Positions 18,308-26,085 of a stretch of DNA of 64,000 nt are shown piece by piece. The stretch is taken from the NCBI GenBank assembly GCA_029432795.1, contig JARNMJ010000002.1:62001-126000 (forward strand). Reading direction: 5' to 3'. Position numbers and translations under genes: made by a program. This DNA comes from Pontiellaceae bacterium B12219. GTDB taxonomy: Bacteria; Verrucomicrobiota; Kiritimatiellia; Kiritimatiellales; Pontiellaceae. Within the stretch, counting starts at the first letter, position 1; every line of letters starts with the position of its first letter. The notes beneath the pieces are model-generated. The model had not been told where the DNA came from. It ran no database searches and worked only from the letters and a program-made list of their open reading frames with translations.

Positions 18308-19545
18308 ACCGCCAGGGACTCCTGCTGAGGTACGGATTTCAGATCGCTGTAATTTTTAACGAGTGCACTGTTCTCATAGGGAAAGTCCTCATGCGGTTCG
18401 AGAATCTCTACCGCTTCGGCGGCGGTTTTGCAGCGCAGCAAGGCTTCCCGTACCGATGAATTGAGCATTCGTTTGGATATTTTTGAAAGGAATGCGAGGT
18501 ATTCGTCGCAAAAGCCATCCGGCGTCACCAGTAAAAATACAAAGCGGGTCAGATGACCGTCAGTATGCCCGAAATCGATACCGTCCGGAAAGATTCCGAG
18601 CGTACCCGCGACCCCGAAAAAACCAGGCAATTTAACGTGAGGAAAGGCCGTTTCACAATCAACGGCGGTGGAGGAAATCTGCTCACGTTCCAGTGCGCGG
18701 GTAAGAATGTCTTTTTGGCTGGTTGGGGGTAATTGGTTATGTCGAATCAGATTATCAACCATGCTTTCCAACGCCTGGTTTTTACTGCGCGAGCGCAAAC
18801 GGGGTTTGATCAGCTTGCCCCATAACAATCGACGCAAGCTGATGTGTCCCAATGGCGGGCTGGACAACAGAATCAATGGATTCGGAATTCGCTTCGCCAA
18901 TTGGTCCGGTAAAGAACCTGCAAAGTCGGCAACCAGCCGCAGCGGACTCGGAGCACCGACAATCAGGAGGTCATCCGGTCGCAGGCTGCAGGCAACGGAA
19001 CCCGCAAAATCGGTACCGCTGCAATGAATGGTATCCACCTGCATATTGAGTAAATGAACGCACATTTTTTCAAGCGGTCCATTGTCGTTCGGTCCATCAA
19101 TCGGGATATCATTGAAATCAGGAGTCCAGTGCAGAATTTCAACCGGAACACCGAGATCGGATGCCGTCTCTCTGGCCAGCCACATCTGTTCATACAGGTT
19201 CGGACCTCCGCCTGTTGCAACAACAACCCGGCGAACTTTTTTAACTTCTGTGGTCCGAACAAAAACCGCGGGTATTTCCCGCTCTTGCGCGAGATGGATT
19301 AAGTCCTGCATCGCCCGGGTATGACCAAGCCATTCGGAAATAATCAGATCCAGTTTGCGTTCTTCCGCGAGGCGTCGTATTTCCGAAACGGCTAACGCAT
19401 CATCTTCCGGAACAGCAAAACCCGGAATAAGCACACGGTGGTATACCGCATCTTTTGATACGGAGAAAAAGCCGGCATGCCTGAACATTTCCGTTTCTGC
19501 TCCGCAAGAAGCCACAACCGCGATTTTTGTACATTGGGTTTTCAC
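18304..19545 (-). CDS. Fusion of universal-stress-like domains with a PTS EIIA-type domain
   Basis: The N-terminal 260 residues look like two Usp/HUP-type alpha/beta units (LDLIISEWLGHTRAMQDLIHLA, then RRVVVATGGGPNLYEQMWLARETA with a nucleotide-loop-like GG). Residues about 275-395 match a mannitol/nitrogen-type EIIA domain, with the phosphorylatable histidine in ISSTAVDCETAFPHVKLPG. No other PTS gene is in the window, so the EIIA domain probably has a regulatory role and not sugar uptake. The gene sits in the sigma-54-linked operon between rnk and DUF1538. Confidence 0.75.
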   Translation of the reverse strand: MKTQCTKIAVVASCGAETEMFRHAGFFSVSKDAVYHRVLIPGFAVPEDDALAVSEIRRLAEERKLDLIISEWLGHTRAMQDLIHLAQEREIPAVFVRTTEVKKVRRVVVATGGGPNLYEQMWLARETASDLGVPVEILHWTPDFNDIPIDGPNDNGPLEKMCVHLLNMQVDTIHCSGTDFAGSVACSLRPDDLLIVGAPSPLRLVADFAGSLPDQLAKRIPNPLILLSSPPLGHISLRRLLWGKLIKPRLRSRSKNQALESMVDNLIRHNQLPPTSQKDILTRALEREQISSTAVDCETAFPHVKLPGFFGVAGTLGIFPDGIDFGHTDGHLTRFVFLLVTPDGFCDEYLAFLSKISKRMLNSSVREALLRCKTAAEAVEILEPHEDFPYENSALVKNYSDLKSVPQQESLAV

Positions 19546-19560
19546 AGCTTTTTCACTCCT

Positions 19561-19983
19561 TTAACACACCATACCGGGGATGCTGTTTTCCGGTTGAAAT
19601 AAAATTTCATCTACCCGCAACCGACAGTTACCGTCAGGAAGCGGCCATTCAATTTCCTGTCCGACCCGGCTTCCCAGCAGGGCCATGCCCAGCGGAGCGA
19701 GTACATTAATCCGGTTTTCCGAAACATTCGCTTCGTGGGGCCAGGAGAGCGTGAAGCTATACTCATCGCCAAGCTCTAAATCGAAAACCTTAACCAGTGA
19801 ATTCATCGTGACGACATCAGCGGGTATATCCTGCTTGGCCACCAATTGAGCACGGGCCAACTCATGATCCAGTTTTTCAAAAGCCTGCCGATCTGCCCGG
19901 GGGTTATTAATCCGATGCTCTTCAAGCAACCGGGTAAGTCGAGAATGGTCCGGCCAGGTCATAACAATGGGCTGTTCTTTCAT
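19561..19983 (-). CDS. rnk: Rnk/GreA-C-terminal-domain family protein
   Basis: This 140-residue protein has a short N-terminal helical arm (ITWPDHSRLTRLLEE-like) and the GreA/GreB C-terminal FKBP-like domain: VTMNSLVKVFDLELGDEYSFTLSWP and NVLAPLGMALLGSRVGQEIEWPLP. This matches Rnk, which binds RNA polymerase without a catalytic coiled coil. It follows the 60-aa ORF by 24 bases and precedes the usp-like gene by 15, consistent with a single operon. Confidence 0.88.
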   Translation of the reverse strand: MKEQPIVMTWPDHSRLTRLLEEHRINNPRADRQAFEKLDHELARAQLVAKQDIPADVVTMNSLVKVFDLELGDEYSFTLSWPHEANVSENRINVLAPLGMALLGSRVGQEIEWPLPDGNCRLRVDEILFQPENSIPGMVC

Positions 19984-20007
19984 GGAATTGTTCCTTTCTG
20001 TTCTGCG

Positions 20008-20190
20008 TTAATTATTTTTTTTGTTAACTATTTTTTTTCGTGTCTTCTTCCAGCGTATGCGCAGTATTCGCCACAAGGTCGGAAAGAGCCGGGGAATGGG
20101 TGTGATATTATCATTATTACTGCGAATCAAACGCGGCAGAGCACTTTGCTTTACCCGATATGCTAACGCAGAAATGAAATAGACTTGCAT
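20008..20190 (-). CDS. Small basic 60-residue protein, unknown
   Basis: The ORF starts eight bases after a clean GGAGG box and lies about 30 bases downstream of the predicted start site of a sigma-54 promoter. The product is strongly basic, with a C-terminal run RWKKTRKKIVNKKNN, and has one weakly hydrophobic stretch (YFISALAYRV). I recognise no family. Its position as first gene of the rnk/usp/DUF1538/PII operon, with good translation signals, argues that it is real. Confidence 0.5.
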   Translation of the reverse strand: MQVYFISALAYRVKQSALPRLIRSNNDNITPIPRLFPTLWRILRIRWKKTRKKIVNKKNN

Positions 20191-20230
20191 GTTTACAACC
20201 TCCGTACTGGTGCTTCGTTGACATCCCTAT

Positions 20231-20247
20231 TGCACCGGGTGTGCCAA
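20231..20247 (-). promoter_or_regulatory. Sigma-54 promoter (-24/-12) of the PII operon
   Basis: On the minus strand the sequence reads TTGGCACACCCGGTGCAA. The GG and GC doublets are exactly 10 bases apart, the invariant sigma-54 spacing. Transcription would start near 20220, ahead of the 60-aa ORF. A gene for an NtrC-type activator ends 216 bases upstream. Confidence 0.85.
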
Positions 20248-20462
20248 TGTATTTCACCGGTCGGCCGGACGCTCATAAACTGAAAGTTTAAAAAATCACA
20301 TTAGCTGCAAACGGTTGTTTACATAGCAGTTACGCCTTAATTCACTTTATAAAAAGGCGCAAATCCTCCCTTGTGGAGGACGATCAACGATTTGGCCGGC
20401 AATGTAGATAAATCTCCCAGGCGGGTACTTTTACCGCACCTGAGATATGCGCTCGGTGCGCA

Positions 20463-21791
20463 CTATGCTTTGAGTTTGTTTTGAAGTGTCTTTCGGTCGA
20501 TTCCCAGAATCGAAGCCGCCCGGCTTTTATTCCCGTCCGTTGCCGCGAGCACAGCCTGAATATGTTCGATTTCAACCTGAGCCAGCGAACGTGGAGATCC
20601 GCCTTGCGCGGCGCTGAAGCGCATCAGTTCCGGCAGTTGCGGGGCAGTGATTTTGTTCCCGTCAGCCATCAGCACCAACCGATGAACGAGGTTTTCAAGT
20701 TCACGGACATTGCCCGGCCAGGCATAGGCCTCGAACATCTCGAGCACACGGCTGTCGAATTTCGGCGCGGGTCTGCCCTGCTCTTTTGCAAAACGGTTCG
20801 CAAACAACTGGATCAACAGCGGGATGTCGCCGCTGCGTTCGCGCAGAGGCGGAATTTCAATAGGAACAACATTGATGCGATAAAAGAGATCTTCCCGGAA
20901 ATCACCTTTTTCAACGAGTGTTTCCAATTTTTTATTGGTGGCGGCAATCACACGAACATTGACTTTGCGCGCCTCGCGAGCCCCCACCATATAAACGACT
21001 TTATCCTGCAGCACACGCAGTAAAGCGGCCTGCATCGGCATGGTCAGTTCGGCTATTTCATCGAGAAAAATACTTCCGCCTTCCGCCGCCTGGAAAAAGC
21101 CGGTGCGCGATTCTACCGCTCCGGTATAGGCACCCTTCCGGGCACCGAATAATTCACTTTCGAGCAATCCATCGGGAATGCCGCCGCAGTTGACGGGAAT
21201 GAATGGAGCGGACGCACGACTGCTCCCATAGTGCATGGCGCGAGCCACCAGTTCTTTTCCGGTTCCGCTTTCGCCCAGAATGAGCACAGTGGCCGAACTG
21301 TCGGCCGCTTTTTCAATGGATCGGTAAACCGATTTCATTTTTTCAGATTCCCCCAGAATCCCCCATTTGGCGGAGTTCGGTGCATCTTTGCTTTCAACCG
21401 TCCGACGCAGGCGCAACCGGGAAACCGCCTGTTCGACGGATTCAAGAAGCTCGGCATCCGTAAACGGTTTGGCCAGATAACTGTGTGCTCCGGTCTGCAT
21501 CGCTTCAACTGCGCCGGGAACAGAGGCATAGCCCGTAATCATAATCACTTCAGCATCCGTGAAGTTCTCTCGTATGTGCCGAATCAGATCAAGACCGCTG
21601 GCTTTCGGCATGCGCAGATCAGTAATCACCAGATCGGCCGGCAGCGCATTGAGCGCCCGCACGGCTTCAGCAACGCCCGGCACGGTACGAACTTCGTAGC
21701 CTGCGGCGGAAAGATTGCGGCGAATAACCTCAAGTGTATCGGGGGAATCGTCGACGACCAGAATGCGTTCCGAATGTTTATGTTTACTCAT
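20463..21791 (-). CDS. NtrC-family sigma-54-dependent response regulator
   Basis: This 442-residue protein has three domains. The receiver domain (1-125) carries the phospho-acceptor aspartate in DLVITDLRMPKASGLD. The AAA+ domain (about 145-385) has Walker A GESGTGKELVARA and the sigma-54 contact loop as GAYTGA, the tyrosine variant of GAFTGA. The Fis-type helix-turn-helix ends the protein (AVLAATDGNKSRAASILGIDRKTLQNKL). It overlaps the sensor kinase gene by eight bases and should activate the sigma-54 promoters found close by at 20231 and perhaps 23363. Confidence 0.95.
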   Translation of the reverse strand: MSKHKHSERILVVDDSPDTLEVIRRNLSAAGYEVRTVPGVAEAVRALNALPADLVITDLRMPKASGLDLIRHIRENFTDAEVIMITGYASVPGAVEAMQTGAHSYLAKPFTDAELLESVEQAVSRLRLRRTVESKDAPNSAKWGILGESEKMKSVYRSIEKAADSSATVLILGESGTGKELVARAMHYGSSRASAPFIPVNCGGIPDGLLESELFGARKGAYTGAVESRTGFFQAAEGGSIFLDEIAELTMPMQAALLRVLQDKVVYMVGAREARKVNVRVIAATNKKLETLVEKGDFREDLFYRINVVPIEIPPLRERSGDIPLLIQLFANRFAKEQGRPAPKFDSRVLEMFEAYAWPGNVRELENLVHRLVLMADGNKITAPQLPELMRFSAAQGGSPRSLAQVEIEHIQAVLAATDGNKSRAASILGIDRKTLQNKLKA

Positions 21792-22905
21792 GAGCTATTC
21801 CTGAATTATGTGGACGACGCACGGGCAGCCGGACGGTAACAAGCGTTCCGCAACCGAGCGTACTTTCGAAAGCGATAGTTCCCTCATGCCCGGTAATGAT
21901 TCCATGAACAACCGACAGCCCCAGCCCCGTGCCTTCATCCACTTCTTTTGTCGTAAAGAACGGATCAAATATACGCGGCAGAACGTCCGCTTCAATGCCG
22001 AAACCCGAATCAGCAATGCTCAACAAGATCCACCGTCCATCACGTTTTGTTGCAATGCGCAGCGTCCCCCCGTCGGGCATGGACTGAATGGCATTAACGA
22101 CCAGATTCGTCACCACCTGGCGGAGCTGTCCGTCATCGCCCACAATTTCCGGAATGCGCGTATCGAAGTCGTACTCAAGATCAATCTCCGAAGCCGCACA
22201 GCGTGGCCGCCAAATCGATTCACTTTCCCGGATCAGCTGGTTGAGATTAATCTGAACATCACGCGGCGGTGTTTGACGCGCGAAAGTCATGAGCCGGCGA
22301 ATGGTATCGCGCGCATGCAGCGTGGCCGCCTCGATCTTCGCAATATCTTCCTGTGCCTGTTGCGGCAGATCCGGAGTTTTGGCCAGAAGCTGAGCAAACC
22401 CCAGAATACCGCCCAGCGGTTCGTTAAGCTCGTGTGCAACACCGGCCGCCAGCTGGCCGATCGTTGCAAGCCGATCTGCATGGCGCAGTTTTGCATGCAA
22501 CCGTTCCTGTTCCGCGGCGGTTTCGCGGCGGTCGACAATCAGGCCAACCTGCCGACCGACTTCCTCCAGCAGTTTTTTTTCTTCTTTCAGAAAGATAATG
22601 GAGGAAGAGGAATAGCCCACTTCAACCGAACCGCGCACCTGACCGCGAACAATAACCGGCGTTGATAACCGGTTATTAAATTGTCCTTCTGTTCCGCATC
22701 CGAATCTATTCTCGTCAAGAATGACTCGTGCTGAAGCTCGGTGCGGATACTGCCAGGCTTCCGGCAAGGCCTCGGCAACGCCTTGAAGAACCTCCTCCAG
22801 TGCCGCCGCCGGATTTCCGGAAATTTGCGCAATGCTATAGAGGCAGCCGAGTTCCTTGACCCGTTCCTTCAGTTTTTTTTCTATGTCACGGCGTTCTGTT
22901 TCCAT
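21784..22905 (-). CDS. GAF-domain sensor histidine kinase (NtrB-like)
   Basis: This 373-residue soluble kinase has no transmembrane segment. A GAF-like domain occupies about 15-130, followed by the dimerisation helix with the phospho-accepting histidine in LAAGVAHELNEPLGGILGFAQ near 165 and a HATPase domain with N box VVTNLVVNAIQSM, G1 SIADSGFGIE and G2 DEGTGLGLSVVHGI. It is translationally coupled to the response regulator downstream. The signal is cytoplasmic and unknown, and the nearby PII gene makes nitrogen status a reasonable guess. Confidence 0.94.
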   Translation of the reverse strand: METERRDIEKKLKERVKELGCLYSIAQISGNPAAALEEVLQGVAEALPEAWQYPHRASARVILDENRFGCGTEGQFNNRLSTPVIVRGQVRGSVEVGYSSSSIIFLKEEKKLLEEVGRQVGLIVDRRETAAEQERLHAKLRHADRLATIGQLAAGVAHELNEPLGGILGFAQLLAKTPDLPQQAQEDIAKIEAATLHARDTIRRLMTFARQTPPRDVQINLNQLIRESESIWRPRCAASEIDLEYDFDTRIPEIVGDDGQLRQVVTNLVVNAIQSMPDGGTLRIATKRDGRWILLSIADSGFGIEADVLPRIFDPFFTTKEVDEGTGLGLSVVHGIITGHEGTIAFESTLGCGTLVTVRLPVRRPHNSGIAHE

Positions 22906-23193
22906 ATTCGATCCTATTTATACCAATCGTAATAACATTGCGGTATGAATGTCTCGGCAGGCTGGCCCGGTATGTTTTGGCAAAATGGTATCAGTTGTAA
23001 AAATTTAGCACACCCAAAAGGATTGTCCACCGAACGTTGCTTCGGCTGTTCCCCTGCCCGCGTGGCCCCCGTGTTCAATCCGTCAATGCCGTCGTTCATT
23101 ATCACCGTCCTGAAATAAAAAAGGGAGCCTTGCGACTCCCGAAACCTCGCACCCTTCCTCCGGCGTTGCCTGGAGGAAGGGGCTTTTTACCCG
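22906..23193. other. Intergenic region upstream of the sensor kinase
   Basis: I see no convincing gene. The 63-residue open frame at 22914-23105 lacks a ribosome-binding site. The right part contains two hairpins: a CCTTCCTCC/GGAGGAAGG inverted repeat near 23152-23182 and the terminator of the 36-aa ORF at 23115-23141. Confidence 0.6.
23115..23141 (-). terminator. Terminator of the 36-aa ORF
   Basis: On the minus strand GGGAG, a short loop and CTCCC are followed by six Ts. It lies about 55 bases after the stop of the 36-aa ORF and before the kinase gene. Confidence 0.7.
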
Positions 23194-23304
23194 CTAACGG
23201 GCAACGGCCTTCCCGGCGACAATTCCATTTTTCTCACGCTGGAGTCTTTTCTTTTCCTTTAACGTAAGTTTAGGCGTTTTCCGCCCGGACTTTTTCTTAG
23301 GCAT
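23194..23304 (-). CDS. Unannotated 36-residue basic peptide behind a sigma-54 promoter
   Basis: The ORF reads MPKKKSGRKTPKLTLKEKKR and continues to a stop at 23194. About a third of its residues are lysine or arginine. AAGGAG lies seven bases before the ATG, and a sigma-54 promoter is centred about 65 bases upstream. A terminator follows. The complete promoter, ribosome-binding site, ORF and terminator unit makes a real small gene likely despite its length. A nucleic-acid-binding role is only a guess from charge. Confidence 0.6.
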   Translation of the reverse strand: MPKKKSGRKTPKLTLKEKKRLQREKNGIVAGKAVAR

Positions 23305-23362
23305 GTCATTCTCCTTTCATCGTTTATTTAATGAACACTATGCGAGCCTGATGCCGCCCTAC

Positions 23363-23379
23363 TGCAATGAGCATGCCAC
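23363..23379 (-). promoter_or_regulatory. Sigma-54 promoter (-24/-12) of the 36-aa ORF
   Basis: The minus strand reads TGGCATGCTCATTGCA, with GG and GC exactly 10 bases apart. Transcription would begin near 23352, giving a leader of about 48 bases before the 36-aa ORF. Confidence 0.7.
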
Positions 23380-23726
23380 CGCCGATTCAGCACATTTTAC
23401 CAGATGATCCGCTTGAATTATAAAATCCTTACCCGGCTTGAAATGCGCTAATTACAAAAGTCACCCCGAATAACTCAACGTGAGAGCGCCCGTTGCAAGG
23501 GATCGTTTGGACCGGTTTCCAGGCGCATTTTTCAGGGTAAAAATACCCCTGAGGGAAAATAGTACCCACCGGCCCGAAAAAATTTCGCAGCACTTCCGCT
23601 GGGCTGCAACAGCATCCGCAAACTGAAATGTTAAAAAAAACGTCGAAAGATGATTCCCGCTTGTGCTTACTTTGTCTCTGTTAATTGAACAGTCCAAAGA
23701 ATCCCCCAACTGAAGGAGTATATAGC

Positions 23727-24167
23727 ATGAATAAAATGGCCAAATACCTGACTGTATTCGTCTTATTTGCAGCAGCAAGCATCGTAACCGTTCACGCACA
23801 TTGCCAGGTTCCATGCGGCATCTACGACGATCAGATGCGTTTTCACATGATGGAAGAGCATGTGACCACAATCACCAAAGCCATGACGCAGATCGAAGCC
23901 GGTCAGAATCAGAACCAGACGGTTCGCTGGGTGATGACCAAAGAACAGCACGCGGATGAAATCATTGAAATCGCGTGTCAGTACTTTCTCGCACAGCGCA
24001 TTAAACCGGGAATGGATCACTATGAAGAAAACCTGAAAACGCTGCATGAAATCATCATTACTTCCATGAAGTGCAAACAGACCACCGATGTGGCAAACAC
24101 AACAAAGCTGGGAGAGCTGATCCATTCGCTGGAACACACCTACCTCGGCGAAAAGCACCAGCACTGA
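23727..24167 (+). CDS. sodN: Nickel superoxide dismutase with a Sec signal peptide
   Basis: The precursor has 146 residues. The first 24 form a typical signal peptide (basic MNKMAK, hydrophobic core, VTVHA cleavage box). Cleavage after Ala24 would leave HCQVPCGIYDD as the new N-terminus, which is the nickel hook H-C-x-x-P-C-G-x-Y in which the free amino group, His1, Cys2 and Cys6 bind nickel. The remaining 122 residues match the usual four-helix subunit (about 117). The ATG at 23727 follows a GAAGGAG box. The enzyme would detoxify superoxide outside the cytoplasm. No sodX-type maturation protease gene is adjacent. Confidence 0.9.
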   Translation: MNKMAKYLTVFVLFAAASIVTVHAHCQVPCGIYDDQMRFHMMEEHVTTITKAMTQIEAGQNQNQTVRWVMTKEQHADEIIEIACQYFLAQRIKPGMDHYEENLKTLHEIIITSMKCKQTTDVANTTKLGELIHSLEHTYLGEKHQH

Positions 24168-24230
24168 TAAATGCAAAGCTGGACGAATGGATGCCTTCCG
24201 ATCTGAAGGAATTGCATCTTTTCGCTGATG

Positions 24231-24268
24231 ACATCAAACCGGATACGATCCGGTTTGATGTTTTTTTT
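24231..24268 (+). terminator. Strong terminator after sodN
   Basis: A perfect 14-base stem (24231-24244 with 24248-24261, three-base loop) runs into a run of Ts. It closes the sodN transcript. Confidence 0.92.
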
Positions 24269-24529
24269 ATCGTGGAGCCTTTGGTTAAAATTTACTTCAG
24301 GAAATTTTCATTCAGACTCAGCTCCGCACCTACGCTCCGTTTTCCAATGGCTGGATTTCAAAAGCGGAAGACAACCGGTTCTCCATGGACTCGATTGCTC
24401 AAATGGACGGATGTCTGCAGATCCGCATTTTGCATCAACTTTTCCAACGTATGACACCTCCCGATTTAAAAGTTCTGCGGTAGCGTATCCCTGCCGTTTG
24501 AAAATTAAATTAACTGATGGAGGTATAAA

Positions 24530-24664
24530 ATGGCACTTGATTCAAATCATGACTATTCACAGGCGGAACTCGACAACCACGCCAATCAGCTGAACCCCGA
24601 TGCTGAAGCCTATTGGGACAGCCGAGGTGAGGAGATGCCCGACAACCGCGACGACCGGTTCTAG
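24530..24664 (+). CDS. Unannotated acidic 44-residue protein
   Basis: An ORF of 44 codons starts six bases after a perfect GGAGG box. It encodes an acidic, asparagine-rich product (MALDSNHDYSQAELDNHANQ, then NPDAEAYWDSRGEEMPDNRD). The NHANQLNPDAEAYWDSRG core looks like a conserved short-protein motif, but I cannot name the family. A GC-rich inverted repeat (CCGCCC/GGGCGG) follows the stop and may terminate transcription. The 260 bases between the sodN terminator and this ORF hold only a single-mismatch palindrome (24342-24356). Confidence 0.6.
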   Translation: MALDSNHDYSQAELDNHANQLNPDAEAYWDSRGEEMPDNRDDRF

Positions 24665-24895
24665 GAATCCGCCCGCCCTCGTCCGGCAATCGCCAGACGG
24701 GGGCGGCTTCTTCCGCCAGTTTTTAAAGGTCCTCTGCGTAATCAAAGGAAACAGCTTATGCATAATCCAGTCCGGCGATGCACCGACCAGTTGAGTCATA
24801 ACCAGATGATGAGAGATAAAGATCATTCCGAATCTGTCTTCGAGCCTCCCAAATGCAAACCGAAGCTTGCCATGGGAACCCCGGGACGGGAAAAA

Positions 24896-25309
24896 CTAAC
24901 TATCGCCTGGCAGCGGAAGGCCCGCGAACTCAGTGTCCAGCAGCAGAAGCCGCATTTTACTTAACAGCTTTTGCCTGCAGATCTCATCAAAATACCAGGC
25001 CAACCCCGCAATTTCGTCAAAATCGGCGGACTCAGAAAGCTCAAACTGTCCTTCCACAGAAGCCGTTGCTTCCATCAGCAGGAGGTCTTTTTCGGGATCG
25101 GGTTGCTCCCCTGTTCCGCTGAAGGCTTTCACCACCAACGAGGCCTTCCAGCAAATGGTTTTCGCCGGATCGCACAGGCATTCTTTACGGTTATCGTTAA
25201 AGTGAAAATTAACAAATCCCTTGCCTTCCGCCGGCTTGGAATTGTGCGAAATGAAAGTTTGCTGCGTAACCCGCAGTTGATGAACTGAAAGATCAGGCTT
25301 CGTATTCAC
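24896..25309 (-). CDS. SecB-like chaperone of a toxin-antitoxin-chaperone module
   Basis: The 137-residue product resembles SecB: beta-rich middle part, LLLMEATASVEGQFELSESADF near 75 and a C-terminal helix followed by LLDTEFAGLPLPGDS. I chose the GTG at 25309 because GAGGAGG lies six bases upstream. It overlaps the hicB stop by 17 bases. The gene is the third in hicA-hicB-secB. SecB-like proteins in such loci fold or protect the antitoxin. The family call rests on pattern, length and context. Confidence 0.55.
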   Translation of the reverse strand: MNTKPDLSVHQLRVTQQTFISHNSKPAEGKGFVNFHFNDNRKECLCDPAKTICWKASLVVKAFSGTGEQPDPEKDLLLMEATASVEGQFELSESADFDEIAGLAWYFDEICRQKLLSKMRLLLLDTEFAGLPLPGDS

Positions 25310-25754
25310 GGACGTCCTCCTCAATCCGATATCCACCGCCCCGCCGCATCGCATCAAAATCAAGCGGTTCGGTTACGCTGGTCTCCAGATGAATGTGCTG
25401 CTCGTTGTGATGGTGCACCTCACGCCCGGCCAGTTTCTCGGCAACCGCCTGAGATACAAAGTCGTTTAGCGTTGTTTCCAGCAACACGGCTTCGATCGCG
25501 GCAGCTTTATGAAGCTCCGGGGTCATACGGACATTAAACGTGCCCTTAAAGGATTTGTCGGGATCCTTACCGATCTCGGCGCAGGTTTCGAGATAGTCAT
25601 CGACGGAATCCCTAAAGGCCGCTTCGAGTTCGGGAACGGTCTCGGCCTCGTAGGTCACTAAATCATTAATATAAAGGATTTTTCCATGCAGGCATCCGTC
25701 CTCAAGGCTGTAATCAACCGAGCCGACATAGCTATTGTATTGAAGAGGTTTCAT
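25293..25754 (-). CDS. hicB: HicB-family antitoxin with a C-terminal extension
   Basis: The 153-residue protein has the HicB partial RNase-H-like domain (YNSYVGSVDYSLEDGCLHGKI, then ETVPELEAAFRDSVDDYLETC) and a ribbon-helix-helix DNA-binding segment (TFNVRMTPELHKAAAIEAVL, ending AVAEKLAG near 110). About 45 further residues, rich in His, Glu and Arg (HHHNEQHIHLETSV...), follow the DNA-binding part. In chaperone-addicted antitoxins such a tail is where the SecB-like chaperone binds, which is the inference here. Its start overlaps the hicA stop (ATGA). Confidence 0.85.
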   Translation of the reverse strand: MKPLQYNSYVGSVDYSLEDGCLHGKILYINDLVTYEAETVPELEAAFRDSVDDYLETCAEIGKDPDKSFKGTFNVRMTPELHKAAAIEAVLLETTLNDFVSQAVAEKLAGREVHHHNEQHIHLETSVTEPLDFDAMRRGGGYRIEEDVREYEA

Positions 25755-26002
25755 TTCAATTCTCCTTTCTCCCGCAGATGCGTCCTAACGTCTTGAAGGA
25801 CGTACTTTTTGACGATCGATCCAGGGTGCGGTTCATGCAAACTGATCAGATCCCCCGTGCTTTCCTTGTAAAACTTTCTTCGGGAACCTTTTCCTTTGAT
25901 CATTACGTATCCGAAACCACCCAGCAGCGAACAAAGTTCTTTCCAGGTAAAATCCGCCGGAATCGCCTCAAACCTCGCCCTCGCCTTTTCTTTCTTGCCC
26001 AT
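25751..26002 (-). CDS. hicA: HicA-family mRNA interferase toxin
   Basis: This 83-residue toxin has a dsRBD-like fold. The visible pattern is FTWKELCSLLGGFGYVMIKGKGSRRKFYKE, then ISLHEPHPGSIVKKYVLQDVRTHL. This is the subfamily in which a GSR motif replaces GSH and the catalytic histidine is expected in HEPHP. It is the first gene of the operon, with an AAGGGGA ribosome-binding site, and a 19-base palindrome lies 27 bases upstream. Confidence 0.85.
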   Translation of the reverse strand: MGKKEKARARFEAIPADFTWKELCSLLGGFGYVMIKGKGSRRKFYKESTGDLISLHEPHPGSIVKKYVLQDVRTHLREKGELK

Positions 26003-26028
26003 GTTCTACCCGATCCCCTTCTACCTAT

Positions 26029-26047
26029 GCAACTGAATTTCAGTTGC
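26029..26047. promoter_or_regulatory. Palindromic operator upstream of hicA
   Basis: GCAACTGAA-T-TTCAGTTGC is a perfect 19-base palindrome ahead of hicA. It is the natural binding site for the HicB ribbon-helix-helix domain and for autorepression. A TATAT stretch next to it on the minus strand may be the -10 element. Confidence 0.7.
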
Positions 26048-26085
26048 AAATGCGCTTCGTGCATATACGTTCATAAAATCTACAG

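Noticed and set aside
22914-23105. 63-codon ORF upstream of the sensor kinase
   Set aside because: No ribosome-binding site and no family pattern. It lies in the presumed promoter region.
23461-23871. 136-codon minus-strand frame across the sodN promoter and 5' end
   Set aside because: It is antisense to the sodN signal peptide and start region and shows no recognisable features.
24758-24964. 68-codon plus-strand frame opposite the end of the SecB-like gene
   Set aside because: Half of it is antisense to the better-supported chaperone gene, it has no clear homology, and its composition looks like shadow coding.
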